Origin: Metabacillus sp. KUDC1714
Lineage (GTDB): Bacteria > Bacillota > Bacilli > Bacillales > Bacillaceae
NCBI RefSeq assembly: GCF_014217835.1
Contig: NZ_CP055263.1
Location: 1,315,001 to 1,379,000 of the forward strand
Direction of reading: 5' to 3'
Length of the DNA: 64,000 bases
The notes under the pieces were generated by a model, which did no database searches, was not told where the DNA came from, and saw nothing but the letters and a program-made list of their open reading frames with translations. How positions within the stretch are numbered: the first letter of the stretch is position 1; each line of letters opens with the position of its first letter. Made by a program: the position numbers and the translations under genes. Shown here one piece after another: positions 19,495-27,502 of the stretch.

Positions 19495-19557
19495 AGATGG
19501 GGTACAACCGGGTGCCTGTCACCGCCCGAATTTTGTCGAATCGCTCTGGTGAGACAA
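19495..19557. repeat. Fragment of a GGTGCCTGTCACC-type intergenic repeat
   Basis: The segment GGGTGCCTGTCACCGCCCG followed by AATTTTGTCGAATCG abuts the end of the ribokinase gene. A related fragment (CCGGGTGGTGACAGTGCAC, with GAATTTGGGG) occurs at 21489-21520, on the other side of the ribokinase-hpf pair. I recall this motif as common intergenic DNA in Bacillaceae. Its position at both borders of non-syntenic genes may mark past rearrangement. Confidence 0.5.
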
Positions 19558-20451
19558 TTACCGTGTAGAAATAAACTCTTCCGCTTCCTGTAATGTCGGC
19601 ATCCCCGCTTGAGCACCAAGTTTAGTAACAGACAATGCTGCAACTGCATTGGCAAATTGGCAGGATTCTTTTAAGGCAGCACCATTGCTTAAAGAGAAAG
19701 CTAACGCTCCATTGAAGGAGTCTCCTGCACCAGTAGAATCAACAGCTTTGACTTTATAGCCTTGGATAAAAGTTTCTCCATTTTGATAAAGCATTACACC
19801 TTTTGATCCTTTTGTTACGATGCATTTTTCTTTAACTTGGATTAATTCTTCGTCAGTCATGTCATTTCTAGATAAGAGCATTTCTTGTTCGTGTTCGTTT
19901 GGTGTTATGTAATCTACTTGTAGGATTAGTTCCTTTGGTAGTTTTTGAATCGGAGCAGGATTTAAGATCACTCGCACGTTATGTTTTCTTGCTAGTTGAA
20001 CAGCTTCAATAACACTTTGTAATGGGACTTCGAGTTGTAAAAGCACGATATCACTTTCAGCAATGATGTGTTCATGCTGTTTAACGACTTCAGGTGTTAC
20101 AAAATGATTTGCACCAGATACGATGATAATGCTGTTATCTCCATTGGAAAGAGTTATCGAGGCAATACCTGTTGAAGTTTCGGGGATGGTTTTAACATTT
20201 TCCATTGAAACTCCTTGAGCGGTTAAATGATTTTTTAATTCACTCCCAAATGCGTCGTCTCCTACGCAGCCAATCATTGTGACCTCTGCTCCTAATCTAG
20301 CAGCTGCAACAGCCTGATTTGCACCTTTTCCACCTGGAATTGTGAAAAAGGATTCCCCTAAAACGGTTTCCCCGACTTTTGGAATTGTATTTGTTTTCGT
20401 AACAAGGTCCATGTTTATACTACCTATTACGGTAATTTTAGGTTTACTCAT
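19558..20451 (-). CDS. rbsK: Ribokinase, PfkB family
   Basis: Cytoplasmic sugar kinase of 297 aa that phosphorylates ribose to ribose 5-phosphate. The N-terminal PfkB motif region is IPGGKGANQAVAAARLGA and the C-terminal motif with the catalytic Asp is DSTGAGDSFNGALAF. The ATG at 20451 follows GGGGAG by six bases; a TTG at 20454 is an alternative. No ribose transport genes or regulator are next to it. It is inserted between hpf and secA, which are adjacent in B. subtilis, and lies just after the hpf terminator, so it depends on read-through or an unseen promoter. Other PfkB sugars cannot be excluded, but the GGKGANQA motif favours ribokinase. Confidence 0.87.
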   Translation of the reverse strand: MSKPKITVIGSINMDLVTKTNTIPKVGETVLGESFFTIPGGKGANQAVAAARLGAEVTMIGCVGDDAFGSELKNHLTAQGVSMENVKTIPETSTGIASITLSNGDNSIIIVSGANHFVTPEVVKQHEHIIAESDIVLLQLEVPLQSVIEAVQLARKHNVRVILNPAPIQKLPKELILQVDYITPNEHEQEMLLSRNDMTDEELIQVKEKCIVTKGSKGVMLYQNGETFIQGYKVKAVDSTGAGDSFNGALAFSLSNGAALKESCQFANAVAALSVTKLGAQAGMPTLQEAEEFISTR

Positions 20452-20475
20452 CAATTTCTCCCCTATGAAATAAAA

Positions 20476-20502
20476 TAACAGCGCCCTAATTAGGCGCTGT
20501 CC
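20476..20502 (-). terminator. Terminator of hpf
   Basis: A perfect 8-bp GC-rich stem ACAGCGCC/GGCGCTGT with a seven-base loop is followed by TATTTTATTT on the minus strand. It lies six bases after the hpf stop and before the ribokinase start. Confidence 0.85.
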
Positions 20503-20507
20503 TTGTT

Positions 20508-21062
20508 TTATACGTGAGGCTCAATTAAGCCATATTTTCCATCTTTACGTTTATAGACAACATTCGTTTTATTCGTTTTAGAATCCGTAAATACAAAGAA
20601 ACTATGACCTAACATGTCCATTTGCAGGATCGCTTCCTCGCTGTCCATCGGCTTTAAGTTAAAGCGCTTAGTACGAACAACCTCTTCCTGATCTTCCTCA
20701 TCTAATGGAGCGTTTTCTTCAGGTAGTAAATTGCTAAATACAAACTTTGGAGCACCCTGCTCACGAAGCTTGCGATTGACTTTTGTTTTATGCTTACGAA
20801 TTTGACGTTCTAATTTATTTACCACAAGATCAATGGCTGCGTACATATCTTGATTATGCTCCTCAGCACGGAGCACAAGATCTGTCATTGGAATCGTTAC
20901 TTCTATTTTTGACTCCTGGTCATTATAGAATTTTAAGTTTACATTTACATTTGCGTCAACTGAATCTTCAAAGTATCGCTCAAGCTTACCAATTTTCTTT
21001 TCTGCATATTCTCTTAATGCTGGAGTTATTTCAATGTTTTCCCCTCTGACGTTATATCTCAT
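20508..21062 (-). CDS. hpf: Long-form ribosome hibernation promoting factor
   Basis: Protein of 184 aa that dimerises 70S ribosomes into inactive 100S particles in stationary phase and stress. The N-terminal S30AE domain (1-105, starting MRYNVRGENIEITPALREY) binds the decoding region. The C-terminal domain (about 125-184, VVRTKRFNLKPMDSEEAILQMDMLGHSFFVF) mediates dimerisation and marks the long form. The Shine-Dalgarno is AAAGGAGGAG. Overlapping sigma-B and sigma-H promoters lie upstream at 21102-21135, in agreement with control of the B. subtilis homologue yvyD. Confidence 0.96.
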   Translation of the reverse strand: MRYNVRGENIEITPALREYAEKKIGKLERYFEDSVDANVNVNLKFYNDQESKIEVTIPMTDLVLRAEEHNQDMYAAIDLVVNKLERQIRKHKTKVNRKLREQGAPKFVFSNLLPEENAPLDEEDQEEVVRTKRFNLKPMDSEEAILQMDMLGHSFFVFTDSKTNKTNVVYKRKDGKYGLIEPHV

Positions 21063-21101
21063 GATTGAACTCCTCCTTTATGATAAAGCTATGTATACTT
21101 A

Positions 21102-21135
21102 ATTCTATATTTCCCTGCTTGTCTCCTGCTAAAAC
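21102..21135 (-). promoter_or_regulatory. Overlapping sigma-B and sigma-H promoters of hpf
   Basis: On the minus strand GTTTTA (21135-21130), a 14-base spacer and GGGAAA (21115-21110) match a sigma-B promoter. In the same stretch AGGAGAC (21127-21121) and AGAAT (21106-21102), 14 bases apart, match a sigma-H promoter. Both are expected for yvyD/hpf. Start points would fall about 30-40 bases before the ATG. Confidence 0.8.
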
Positions 21136-21530
21136 GTAAAAATTTCGTGAAAAATTTGTGAAAAATGTTGAAGATTGTTTTATTTTTGTAAATACAGGAT
21201 TAAGTGTAATAGTATATGCGCTTACATTTGGGGATATGTATTGGTTAATTAAGGTACAAAAAAACTTACTAAATTACTTTAGTAAATTCAGAACTCTTTA
21301 AGGTTGTTGATTGGCTAGAGCAGGAATGGAACTTTTCGTTTGTTCCACATATCGATATCACGAAAATGTGATTCGAATATAATCGAATTCCCTTCGTTTT
21401 TGCCACATTATTTCGAGTGAATTTATGATAGTCTCCAATTTTAAAATGCCGGCTGATACCTGCTTGTTACTGCATTGCTTGGACTTTTCCGGGTGGTGAC
21501 AGTGCACGAGGAATTTGGGGCTGAAGTGTA
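21136..21530. other. Intergenic region upstream of hpf
   Basis: No gene is seen here. It contains a small hairpin TTACTAAA/TTTAGTAA at 21267-21286 that may be a remnant terminator. It also has AT-rich DNA with ATATCGATAT and TTCGAATATAATCGAA palindromic words around 21350-21388, and the repeat fragment CCGGGTGGTGACAGTGCAC at 21489-21507. It marks the left border of an insert relative to the B. subtilis hpf-fliT junction. Confidence 0.6.
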
Positions 21531-21794
21531 TTACGATTGATTTATTTTACGAAGTTTTTTCTCATGTTGTAAAGTTTTTACGGAGATAAAATCAATCGTT
21601 TCTTGTGACTCTGTTAGTCCAACACGAAAGCCATCCTTTTTCTTCTCTATTCTATCTAATCGGTCATCAATATTGTCGAATCTTTTATCAACTTGTTCAA
21701 ATCTTTCATCAGCTTTTTTAAACTTTTGATCCATATGATCTGAATGTATTTTTAATGCATTGAGTATTTCCTTTAGCATTGTTTCCTGTTCCAT
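21531..21794 (-). CDS. Small coiled-coil protein of unknown function
   Basis: An 87-aa acidic/basic alpha-helical protein. Residues 18-55 form heptad-like repeats (FKKADERFEQVDKRFDNIDD), typical of a parallel coiled coil, with no signal peptide or membrane segment. The start follows GAAGGAGG, so translation is likely. Similar short coiled-coil ORFs occur beside transposase-like or phage genes in Bacilli, but I do not recognise a named family. It lies next to the Rpn-type nuclease gene and could be part of the same insert. Confidence 0.65.
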   Translation of the reverse strand: MEQETMLKEILNALKIHSDHMDQKFKKADERFEQVDKRFDNIDDRLDRIEKKKDGFRVGLTESQETIDFISVKTLQHEKKLRKINQS

Positions 21795-21918
21795 TATGAT
21801 ACCTCCTTCATTATTATTTCAAAGTCATTATGACTAAATTTACATACTCTCCCTAGAAGATTTTATGGATGAGCGAATTATTATTCTGGACATACATTTG
21901 GGTCTTAGACTTATTTTC

Positions 21919-22258
21919 CTAATTGTTCATATATTTTCTCTTTAGTTCCTCCACTATCTCAATTGATAGCTTTACATACTTGGATACTAGATCTACAGGC
22001 ATACCATCTTTCATTAGTTCAACTGCAACCAGCTTCTGACGTTCTTCAATTCCTTTTTCTCGTCCCTCTTCTCTTCCTTCTTCTCTCCCTTCCTCTCTTA
22101 CCAACCTCTTCAATTCCCCAAAAGTCGGCGGCAAATTGTTTCGATCTAAATACATCATTTCTATTTCCTCCTTTGTAAGAATGATTTCTTCCCGTAGTTT
22201 TTGTGTTAATTCAAATGGGAGTTGTAATAGATATAATCAATGAAGTATATTAATGCGG
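21919..22258 (-). pseudogene. Decayed copy of the 3' end of the Rpn-type nuclease gene
   Basis: This segment is a tandem, diverged copy of the 3' part of the gene at 22280. The shared text includes SALIYFIDY at the left break, MMYLDRNNLPPTFGELKRL, and the REEG-repeat tail. It has one REEG unit fewer, and a two-base insertion after the FIDY codons (near 22227-22235) puts the upstream part out of frame. Only 79 codons remain open from the ATG at 22158, which still has a good Shine-Dalgarno. It probably came from a second full gene or a local duplication. A short tail peptide could still be made. Confidence 0.75.
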
Positions 22259-22279
22259 ATAAGGATAAATATATTTCCC

Positions 22280-23284
22280 CTAATTGTTCAGATATTCCCC
22301 CTTCAATTCCTTCACTATTTCACTTGACAGTTTTACATACTTGGCAACTAGTTCTACAGGCATACCATCTTTCAAAAGTTCAACTGCAACCAGCTTCTGA
22401 CCTTCTTCAATTCCTTTTTCTCGTCCCTCTTCTCTTCCTTCTTCTCTTCCTTCTTCTCTCCCTTCCTCTCTTACCAACCTCTTCAATTCCCCAAAAGTCG
22501 GCGGCAAATTGTTTCGATCTAAATACATCATTTCTATTTCCTCCTTTGTAAGAATGATTTCATTCTGTAGTTTTTGTGTTAATTCAATCGGGATTTGTAA
22601 TAAATAATCAATGAAGTATATTAATGCGGATAAATATATGTATCGTTCTTCTTGGGGATAATCATTTTTTTGCAACACTAATTGGATTAATTTTCGTTTA
22701 AAACGATAACGCTTCTCTGAGTCATTTTTTGCTTCATTGGCAAGCTTTCCAGCTAATACTGCAATAGCAAATGGATTACTCGATTGCAGAAGCTTTGTTT
22801 TATCTTGATCAATAAATTTGTAAATATTATATTCATAAGTTAACACTGTTCCATAAGATGTACGATGAAACGTGTTAGGTCGGAAGTGTTTGGAGGTATC
22901 TGTTAATAAAGCAATCGCAACAATTTCTTGGTCGTATTTATCAAATATTCGATAATAATAACGAAACATTCTTTTTGCAAAGTCAGGATCACGATCTCCC
23001 TGTACTTCAATGTGAATTAACAGCCACTTCTCCTCTCCACTTTTTAGAAATACTTTTACAATTTGATCAGCAACTTGTCTTCCTTTTCTTTCATGAATAA
23101 TTTCCTGAAAAAGCTCCTGTTGTAAAAATTCAGGTTCCTTTAAAAAATCAATTTTTTCATACAGGTCAGTTACAAAAAATAAGACAAACTCCTCAAACAA
23201 CTCATAGATTAACTTTTTCCATAGACCATCATAATCAACAGTTCCGTATTCTCGAGGTTTCTCAAAAACCCTGTTTAATAACAT
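22280..23284 (-). CDS. Rpn/transposase_31-family putative nuclease
   Basis: Protein of about 334 aa from the ATG at 23284 (an upstream ATG at 23317 lacks a Shine-Dalgarno). It resembles the Rpn family of PD-(D/E)XK recombination-promoting nucleases. The N-terminal half begins EYGTVDYDGLWKKLI and contains the strand-rich core WLLIHIEVQGDRDPDFAKRM, where the Glu/Gln pair fits the E-x-Q active-site arrangement. A charged REEG tandem repeat (four units) and a short amphipathic C-terminal helix follow. The REEG tract is typical of this family and prone to copy-number change. It sits in a non-syntenic insert between hpf and fliT with a decayed copy downstream. Confidence 0.8.
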   Translation of the reverse strand: MLLNRVFEKPREYGTVDYDGLWKKLIYELFEEFVLFFVTDLYEKIDFLKEPEFLQQELFQEIIHERKGRQVADQIVKVFLKSGEEKWLLIHIEVQGDRDPDFAKRMFRYYYRIFDKYDQEIVAIALLTDTSKHFRPNTFHRTSYGTVLTYEYNIYKFIDQDKTKLLQSSNPFAIAVLAGKLANEAKNDSEKRYRFKRKLIQLVLQKNDYPQEERYIYLSALIYFIDYLLQIPIELTQKLQNEIILTKEEIEMMYLDRNNLPPTFGELKRLVREEGREEGREEGREEGREKGIEEGQKLVAVELLKDGMPVELVAKYVKLSSEIVKELKGEYLNN

Positions 23285-23392
23285 TATTTTATCACATACC
23301 TTTTTAATTTTATACATTCATTGCTTAATGTACAGAACATTTGTTCTCATTTATTTTATCATATATTTATCTCATCCTCTACCTCTTTTCAC

Positions 23393-23421
23393 GAAAAAAA
23401 CTCGCCATGAAAGACGAGTTT
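23393..23421 (-). terminator. Terminator after the fliD-fliS-fliT unit
   Basis: On the minus strand AAAACTCG and CGAGTTTT form an 8-bp stem followed by TTTTTTT. It lies about 220 bases beyond fliT. Between them (23422-23639) I see no gene; AT-rich DNA with TTTTTTTAACAG is present. It also insulates the Rpn gene from flagellar read-through. Confidence 0.75.
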
Positions 23422-23639
23422 TACTGTGTAATATAGGGTTGTAACTGAGTCTGAACGGATTCTTTCCATTTTATATAGATATGAACTAATTGCGTTTTAA
23501 CAAACTCGTGAAGTTTTTTTAACAGTTGTGAAAATGGATGCCTCACCGACTAAAGTTAAAATCACTTGATCAAATGCAGAGTTAGATGTGAAGAATCAAC
23601 TCATATTGATCACTTGTTAAGGATACCATTACGGTTCAC

Positions 23640-23993
23640 CTATTTTCGTTTATCATAGAACATGCCATCAGATGTGGAAATGCCTTGATATGGATTGACA
23701 TATTGTTGATTGGACGACTTCGTCTTTTTTAATTGCATCATGTCTTGTTGGATTTGTTGCTTAATCTCAGTGAATCTTTTCGTAATAACTTCATTCCAAG
23801 TGACAATTTGCTGAAATAGTTGCTGATCATTTTTAGTAAAAGGTGGCTGAACATCGCTTAAGAGCTGATCACGATTTTCTAACAAAGATGTTATCTTTTC
23901 AATACATACATCTCTTGCTTCCTTTGCGATCGGCTGTGACACCAATTGAAAAAGCTGTTCGGTTACTCCGTATACTTTTTTTAATCGAGACAC
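23640..23993 (-). CDS. fliT: FliT, flagellar chaperone
   Basis: Helical protein of 117 aa at the fliD-fliS-fliT position. FliT-type proteins chaperone the filament cap FliD in the cytoplasm before export. The frame is open upstream, but the GTG at 23993 overlaps the fliS stop (TAGTG), giving coupling and a normal FliT length. The body is two to three amphipathic helices (SRLKKVYGVTEQLFQLV, IEKITSLLENRDQLL), and the C-terminal tail is polar and likely disordered. Sequence identity in this family is low, so the call rests mostly on position and size. Confidence 0.82.
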   Translation of the reverse strand: MSRLKKVYGVTEQLFQLVSQPIAKEARDVCIEKITSLLENRDQLLSDVQPPFTKNDQQLFQQIVTWNEVITKRFTEIKQQIQQDMMQLKKTKSSNQQYVNPYQGISTSDGMFYDKRK

Positions 23994-24394
23994 TACGCTT
24001 GACCGCCTTGACGATGCTGTTGTTGACGAGTAATTTGAATAACCTGCTTCCATGTATCGCGGAATTCAACAACCAAACCTTCAACTTCCTTTAAAATTGA
24101 CTCATCATTCTTCACATTCGCTTCCGTTAAACGATGGTTAATATAGTCGTACATAACGATCATATTTTTAGAGATTTCCAGATCCATATTTAACGTGACC
24201 ATGAGTTCTGTAATAATTTTCTGTGCTTTTTGGATATTGGTATTTTTATTTTCTATTTCTTTATTTTCAATTGCTGAGCTAGCTAGTTTAATAAATTTAA
24301 GACAGCCATTGTATAGCATTAACGTAACTTCACCTGGGGAAGCGGTTGTTACTGCATTTTGCTGATAGGCTGCGTACGGGTTATTCATTGCCAT
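23993..24394 (-). CDS. fliS: FliS, flagellin export chaperone
   Basis: A 133-aa four-helix protein that binds the disordered C-terminal end of flagellin in the cytoplasm and delivers it to the export gate. The N-terminus MAMNNPYAAYQQNAV and the motif SPGEVTLMLYNGCLKFI are diagnostic. The ATG at 24394 follows AAAGGAG by eight bases; an upstream start at 24403 lies in the ribosome-binding region. In B. subtilis FliS also helps FliW relieve CsrA control. Its client tail is exactly the part of Hag that is duplicated around the group I intron in this genome. Confidence 0.96.
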   Translation of the reverse strand: MAMNNPYAAYQQNAVTTASPGEVTLMLYNGCLKFIKLASSAIENKEIENKNTNIQKAQKIITELMVTLNMDLEISKNMIVMYDYINHRLTEANVKNDESILKEVEGLVVEFRDTWKQVIQITRQQQHRQGGQA

Positions 24395-24411
24395 AGGTGA
24401 CACTCCTTTTA

Positions 24412-26445
24412 TTATGATGAGAATTGCTGCATGAGATAGGACATTTGTGAATTTGATTTTTGGATTGCTTTTTCCATTGCTGTGAACTGTGCCCAGTAAC
24501 GGTTTTCGACTTGTGTTAGGCGGTCTTCAAAGCGATCCATTTGATCTGTAATTCTGTTAAGGTTTTTCCCTAATGTAAAAGTATCATTAGTTGCATTTAA
24601 ATTTCCTGCTTTAGTTTTAATACTGTCCATTGTATTTGTTAAACTGTCATATAGTCGATTTAGAATTCCTTGTTCTCCACTTGTAGAACCGCTGCTAGTA
24701 AATAGCTTTTCTACAGATTCTGGATTTTCTTCAATTGCTTTCCGAAGCTCATCTTCATTAATAACTAACTTTCCACCTTCAAGATAATTCGACGTTGTGG
24801 TTATCCCGATGCTAGATAATTGTTTAACGTTGGAATCAACTGTTGCATTACTTACTGGTGAATAAAAGTCAGTCCGCATTTTTGAAAGTAGGCCTGAAAG
24901 TAAGGAATCTCTGCGAAGTAAACCACTTCTCGCCATCTCTTCCCATTTTTCCTGTTGCTTTTCAGATAGCCCTTCTCGCTCTGTATCTGTCAATGGCAAA
25001 TAATCCTTGTATTTCTCCTCATTCACCTTTGTTTGAATTTTTTCAATTAACTCATTGTAAGAGTTAACAAACTTTGTAATATTTTCAACGACTTTATTTG
25101 TATCGTTAGCAACGTTAATCGAAATACTCGGTTCTGTACTTAACAGCTTATCCTTTAACGTAAATGTCACACCATTCATGTCAAACGTGTTTGATGTACG
25201 TTCAGTGCTGAGTCCGTTTACAGTAAAAACAGCATTATCCCCACCTGTTTCTGATCCACTTCCAAAGCGTAAAATATTATTTAGAAAACCAGGTGTAGTG
25301 ATGATTTCATTTCCAGCCTCGTTAAAATCACCAGTTTCTTTGCGAGTTAATGTTACTTGGTCTGTGAATGTATCATAATAAGCTGATAGGCCAGCATCAG
25401 AAGAAGAGATTTTACTTAATACTGAATCAAGGGAATCTGAACCTTGGACAAGAAATCGTTCGTTTACCTGACCATTTGAAGTATGGGAACCAATATCGAA
25501 TGCAAAATACATTTGTTCATAAGCTACTTTTACTTCCGTATCTTTTGCTTGTTGATTTGTAAACGTAATTTTCCCACTTTCATCAATTTTTGCAAACACC
25601 GAGTTATCAGCTGCTAAAAGTTCATTTTTATTTGTACCGCTATTTCGATAATCAATACCGTTAATTGTAACAACAACCTCGTCCTGTAGAGATATAGGAC
25701 TCTTGGCTAATTGGATTTCTGTGAAGTCGGCTGTTGGTTTTAAAATTTCAATTTTTTTAGTTGCTGCAAAATCAACCTTAATTGTGCTTCCTTTAGAAAT
25801 TTCATCAAAGAACTCCAGATTGCCGTCTTTATCAACTCTTACATCTCCAGTTTGAAGAGTAGCTGCTGGATCAGTGATGATATTAAATGACTTTCCATCC
25901 ACCTTAACTGTTGTATGGTTAGCAATTTCCTGTAATTCTACACCTTCTGCCAGAGTTAGCTTGAATGTTTTTCCGTTGGCTGATGGAGATATAGTTTGAG
26001 TTTCAACACTCCCAGAAGTCCAACCAAAGTTTGTATTAGCAAAGTTATCTTTCATGCTATAAAGACTTACCGATGCATCGATCTTAGTTCCAGTTTTAGA
26101 AATTGCACCTGCATTCACCTTTGTTGCAGCTGTTGCAAGCTGATCAATTCTTGAAATTGTAAAGGATGATAGGTCTGCTGCACTTTTTGCAATAGCAGTT
26201 ATTTTACTTTCGTTAGACGAGGTAACAGTACGTGCACCAAAATTAGATGATAGCTTCATATCAAATGTTTGATTTCGGAAGTTTAATAGCAGTGTGTTCA
26301 TCTCGCGATAAGCATCACGCTGCCATTCTATAACTTGTTTATTTTTCGTTAATTTATCTAGCGGCATACGTTCTGCCTTCATTAGGTCAGATACGATCGT
26401 ATCAATATCCATACCACTAGCTAGTCCACCTATTCTCATTGCCAC
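24412..26445 (-). CDS. fliD: FliD, flagellar filament cap protein
   Basis: Hook-associated protein 2, 677 aa, which caps the filament and folds exported flagellin. The N-terminal FliD_N domain starts AMRIGGLASGMDIDTIVSDLM and the C-terminal domain ends with coiled-coil helices (MDRFEDRLTQVENRYW...). B. subtilis FliD is about 500 aa, so the middle is extended by roughly 180 residues, presumably extra surface-exposed D2/D3-type domains. The GTG at 26445 stands eight bases after AGGAGG and aligns with the B. subtilis start; the ATG at 26439 is the alternative. The first codon follows the flaG stop closely, so they share one sigma-D transcript. Confidence 0.95.
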   Translation of the reverse strand: MAMRIGGLASGMDIDTIVSDLMKAERMPLDKLTKNKQVIEWQRDAYREMNTLLLNFRNQTFDMKLSSNFGARTVTSSNESKITAIAKSAADLSSFTISRIDQLATAATKVNAGAISKTGTKIDASVSLYSMKDNFANTNFGWTSGSVETQTISPSANGKTFKLTLAEGVELQEIANHTTVKVDGKSFNIITDPAATLQTGDVRVDKDGNLEFFDEISKGSTIKVDFAATKKIEILKPTADFTEIQLAKSPISLQDEVVVTINGIDYRNSGTNKNELLAADNSVFAKIDESGKITFTNQQAKDTEVKVAYEQMYFAFDIGSHTSNGQVNERFLVQGSDSLDSVLSKISSSDAGLSAYYDTFTDQVTLTRKETGDFNEAGNEIITTPGFLNNILRFGSGSETGGDNAVFTVNGLSTERTSNTFDMNGVTFTLKDKLLSTEPSISINVANDTNKVVENITKFVNSYNELIEKIQTKVNEEKYKDYLPLTDTEREGLSEKQQEKWEEMARSGLLRRDSLLSGLLSKMRTDFYSPVSNATVDSNVKQLSSIGITTTSNYLEGGKLVINEDELRKAIEENPESVEKLFTSSGSTSGEQGILNRLYDSLTNTMDSIKTKAGNLNATNDTFTLGKNLNRITDQMDRFEDRLTQVENRYWAQFTAMEKAIQKSNSQMSYLMQQFSS

Positions 26446-26457
26446 TCCATCCACCTC

Positions 26458-26808
26458 CTAAATTTTTTTATCGACGATTAACCCAACAAAATCGGTCATG
26501 GCAGTATAAATGTCTAACCACTTTTTTGAAGGAATTTCTCTGACTATCTCATTTGTGTTGTTATCAACAACAGTTACGTAATATTCATTTAGTTTTTCGT
26601 GAAGTTCAAATTTAATATGGGTATTAGCCGGTTGTAATACTTCATTAATTCCATCTATGACACGTTCCATTTCCTCTTTAGATGGCGATTTTTCTTGTAT
26701 ATTTTGCTTAGCAATTATATTAGGTTCGATCGTTTCATTTTGGCCAGTTGGTTTTGTTGTTTCAAAGTTGTGAAGTGCTGGCTGTGAAGATAGTTTTTCT
26801 ACCGACAT
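26458..26808 (-). CDS. flaG: FlaG-family flagellar protein
   Basis: A 116-aa protein with a polar, likely disordered N-terminal half and a C-terminal FlaG domain (IKFELHEKLNEYYVTVVD and REIPSKKWLDIYTAMTDFVG). In other bacteria FlaG influences filament length; its exact role is unclear. The ATG at 26808 follows GAGGAG by eight bases. It is the first gene of flaG-fliD-fliS-fliT and lies just downstream of a perfect sigma-D promoter. Confidence 0.93.
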   Translation of the reverse strand: MSVEKLSSQPALHNFETTKPTGQNETIEPNIIAKQNIQEKSPSKEEMERVIDGINEVLQPANTHIKFELHEKLNEYYVTVVDNNTNEIVREIPSKKWLDIYTAMTDFVGLIVDKKI

Positions 26809-26841
26809 TAGGAACACTCCTCTGATTATTCTCTATTATTT

Positions 26842-26868
26842 ATATCGGCTATTAGTTGGTAAAGTTTA
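26842..26868 (-). promoter_or_regulatory. Sigma-D promoter of flaG-fliD-fliS-fliT
   Basis: TAAA (26868-26865), a 15-base spacer and GCCGATAT (26849-26842) match the sigma-D consensus exactly. It lies 33 bases before the flaG start. This places the unit in the late flagellar class. Confidence 0.93.
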
Positions 26869-27060
26869 AATAAATGGAGAAATAAACTGATAAGAATTCA
26901 ATTTTATCAAAATAGTATCTATACCTTACTTTTACATTATTTTAGTAATATGGAAACATCAGTTCGTTATTATAATAAATTGAGAGGTGATCAAATGTGG
27001 AATTGTTAAATCAGTTAAATGAAGTGAAAAGAAATATTTTAATTGCTAGTATTATTTGGA

Positions 27061-27095
27061 AAAAGGCTTCCTCTGAATAGAGAAAGCCTTTTTTT
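27061..27095. terminator. Terminator beyond the distal hag tail
   Basis: The stem AAAGGCTT-CTCT pairs with AGAG-AAGCCTTT, and T-runs flank it on both sides. On the minus strand it starts eight bases after the stop codon of the distal flagellin tail (27105-27103). There is no good terminator between the proximal hag stop and this point, so hag transcripts should include the intron and the distal tail. Confidence 0.85.
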
Positions 27096-27102
27096 AGTAA
27101 AA

Positions 27103-27147
27103 TTAACGAAGAAGTTGAAGAACTCCTTGTGGTTGTTGGTTCGCTTG
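27103..27147 (-). other. Distal (3' exon) flagellin tail
   Basis: These 45 bases encode QANQQPQGVLQLLR followed by TAA, a textbook C-terminus for Bacillus flagellin. They lie 330 bases beyond the first hag stop codon and directly after the 3' boundary of a group I intron. Codon choice differs from the proximal tail, so this is not a recent duplicate. The segment has no start of its own and makes sense only as a second exon of hag or as its fossil. Confidence 0.85.
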
Positions 27148-27502
27148 CTTTGCGACTATGTCTTTCGATCATAGAATAGACTATATCTTCACCCTTAATC
27201 TAGAAAGGGGCTGGGCACTTCGAACAGCATTAACTGCCCTACGAGATTCATAGTCATAGCTTTCGCCTTAGACCGTGTTCTCTAGTCGTTGAACCTTCTC
27301 CAGAGTTTCCTCACAGGAGCTTGGCTGCTGATTATCCATTATCACATCTTCATCATTTTCACACCTTCACGCCTACCATTTCTGGTTACGTTGTGGTTGA
27401 TGAAGCTTTAGAAAGTTCCAGCAATTCACCCAGTTATACTCTAGCTCGTTACCAAGCTAGACGCCCTCTAATCAATTATCTCAGAAGTTGTAACACACCT
27501 TG
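27148..27502 (-). ncRNA. Group I self-splicing intron at the 3' end of hag
   Basis: All four conserved core elements are present in order on the minus strand. P is AATTGCTGGAAC (27426-27415), Q is AATCAGCAGCCAAG (27333-27320), R is GTTCAACGACTAGA (27294-27281) and S is AAGATATAGTCT (27189-27178). P7 pairs GACTA with TAGTC. A P2 hairpin spans 27460-27441 and a P9 hairpin 27174-27156. The guide GGGCGT (27466-27461) pairs with exon ATGCCT (27508-27503) over six bases, with the expected U-G at the splice site. The 3' site after G27148 keeps the frame; G27153 is an alternative. There is no homing endonuclease. The first 27 bases of the intron also encode the normal end of the unspliced flagellin frame. 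Core identity is strong; exact borders are inference. Confidence 0.87.

Noticed and set aside
21531..23317. An integrated phage or complete insertion sequence in the hpf-fliT gap
   Set aside because: No transposase with DDE residues, no terminal inverted repeats or target duplication and no phage structural genes; only an Rpn-type nuclease gene and a coiled-coil ORF are present.
23422..23639. Remnant of a longer fliT or an extra flagellar gene after fliT
   Set aside because: No open frame longer than about 40 codons and no recognisable residues; treated as untranslated 3' DNA.
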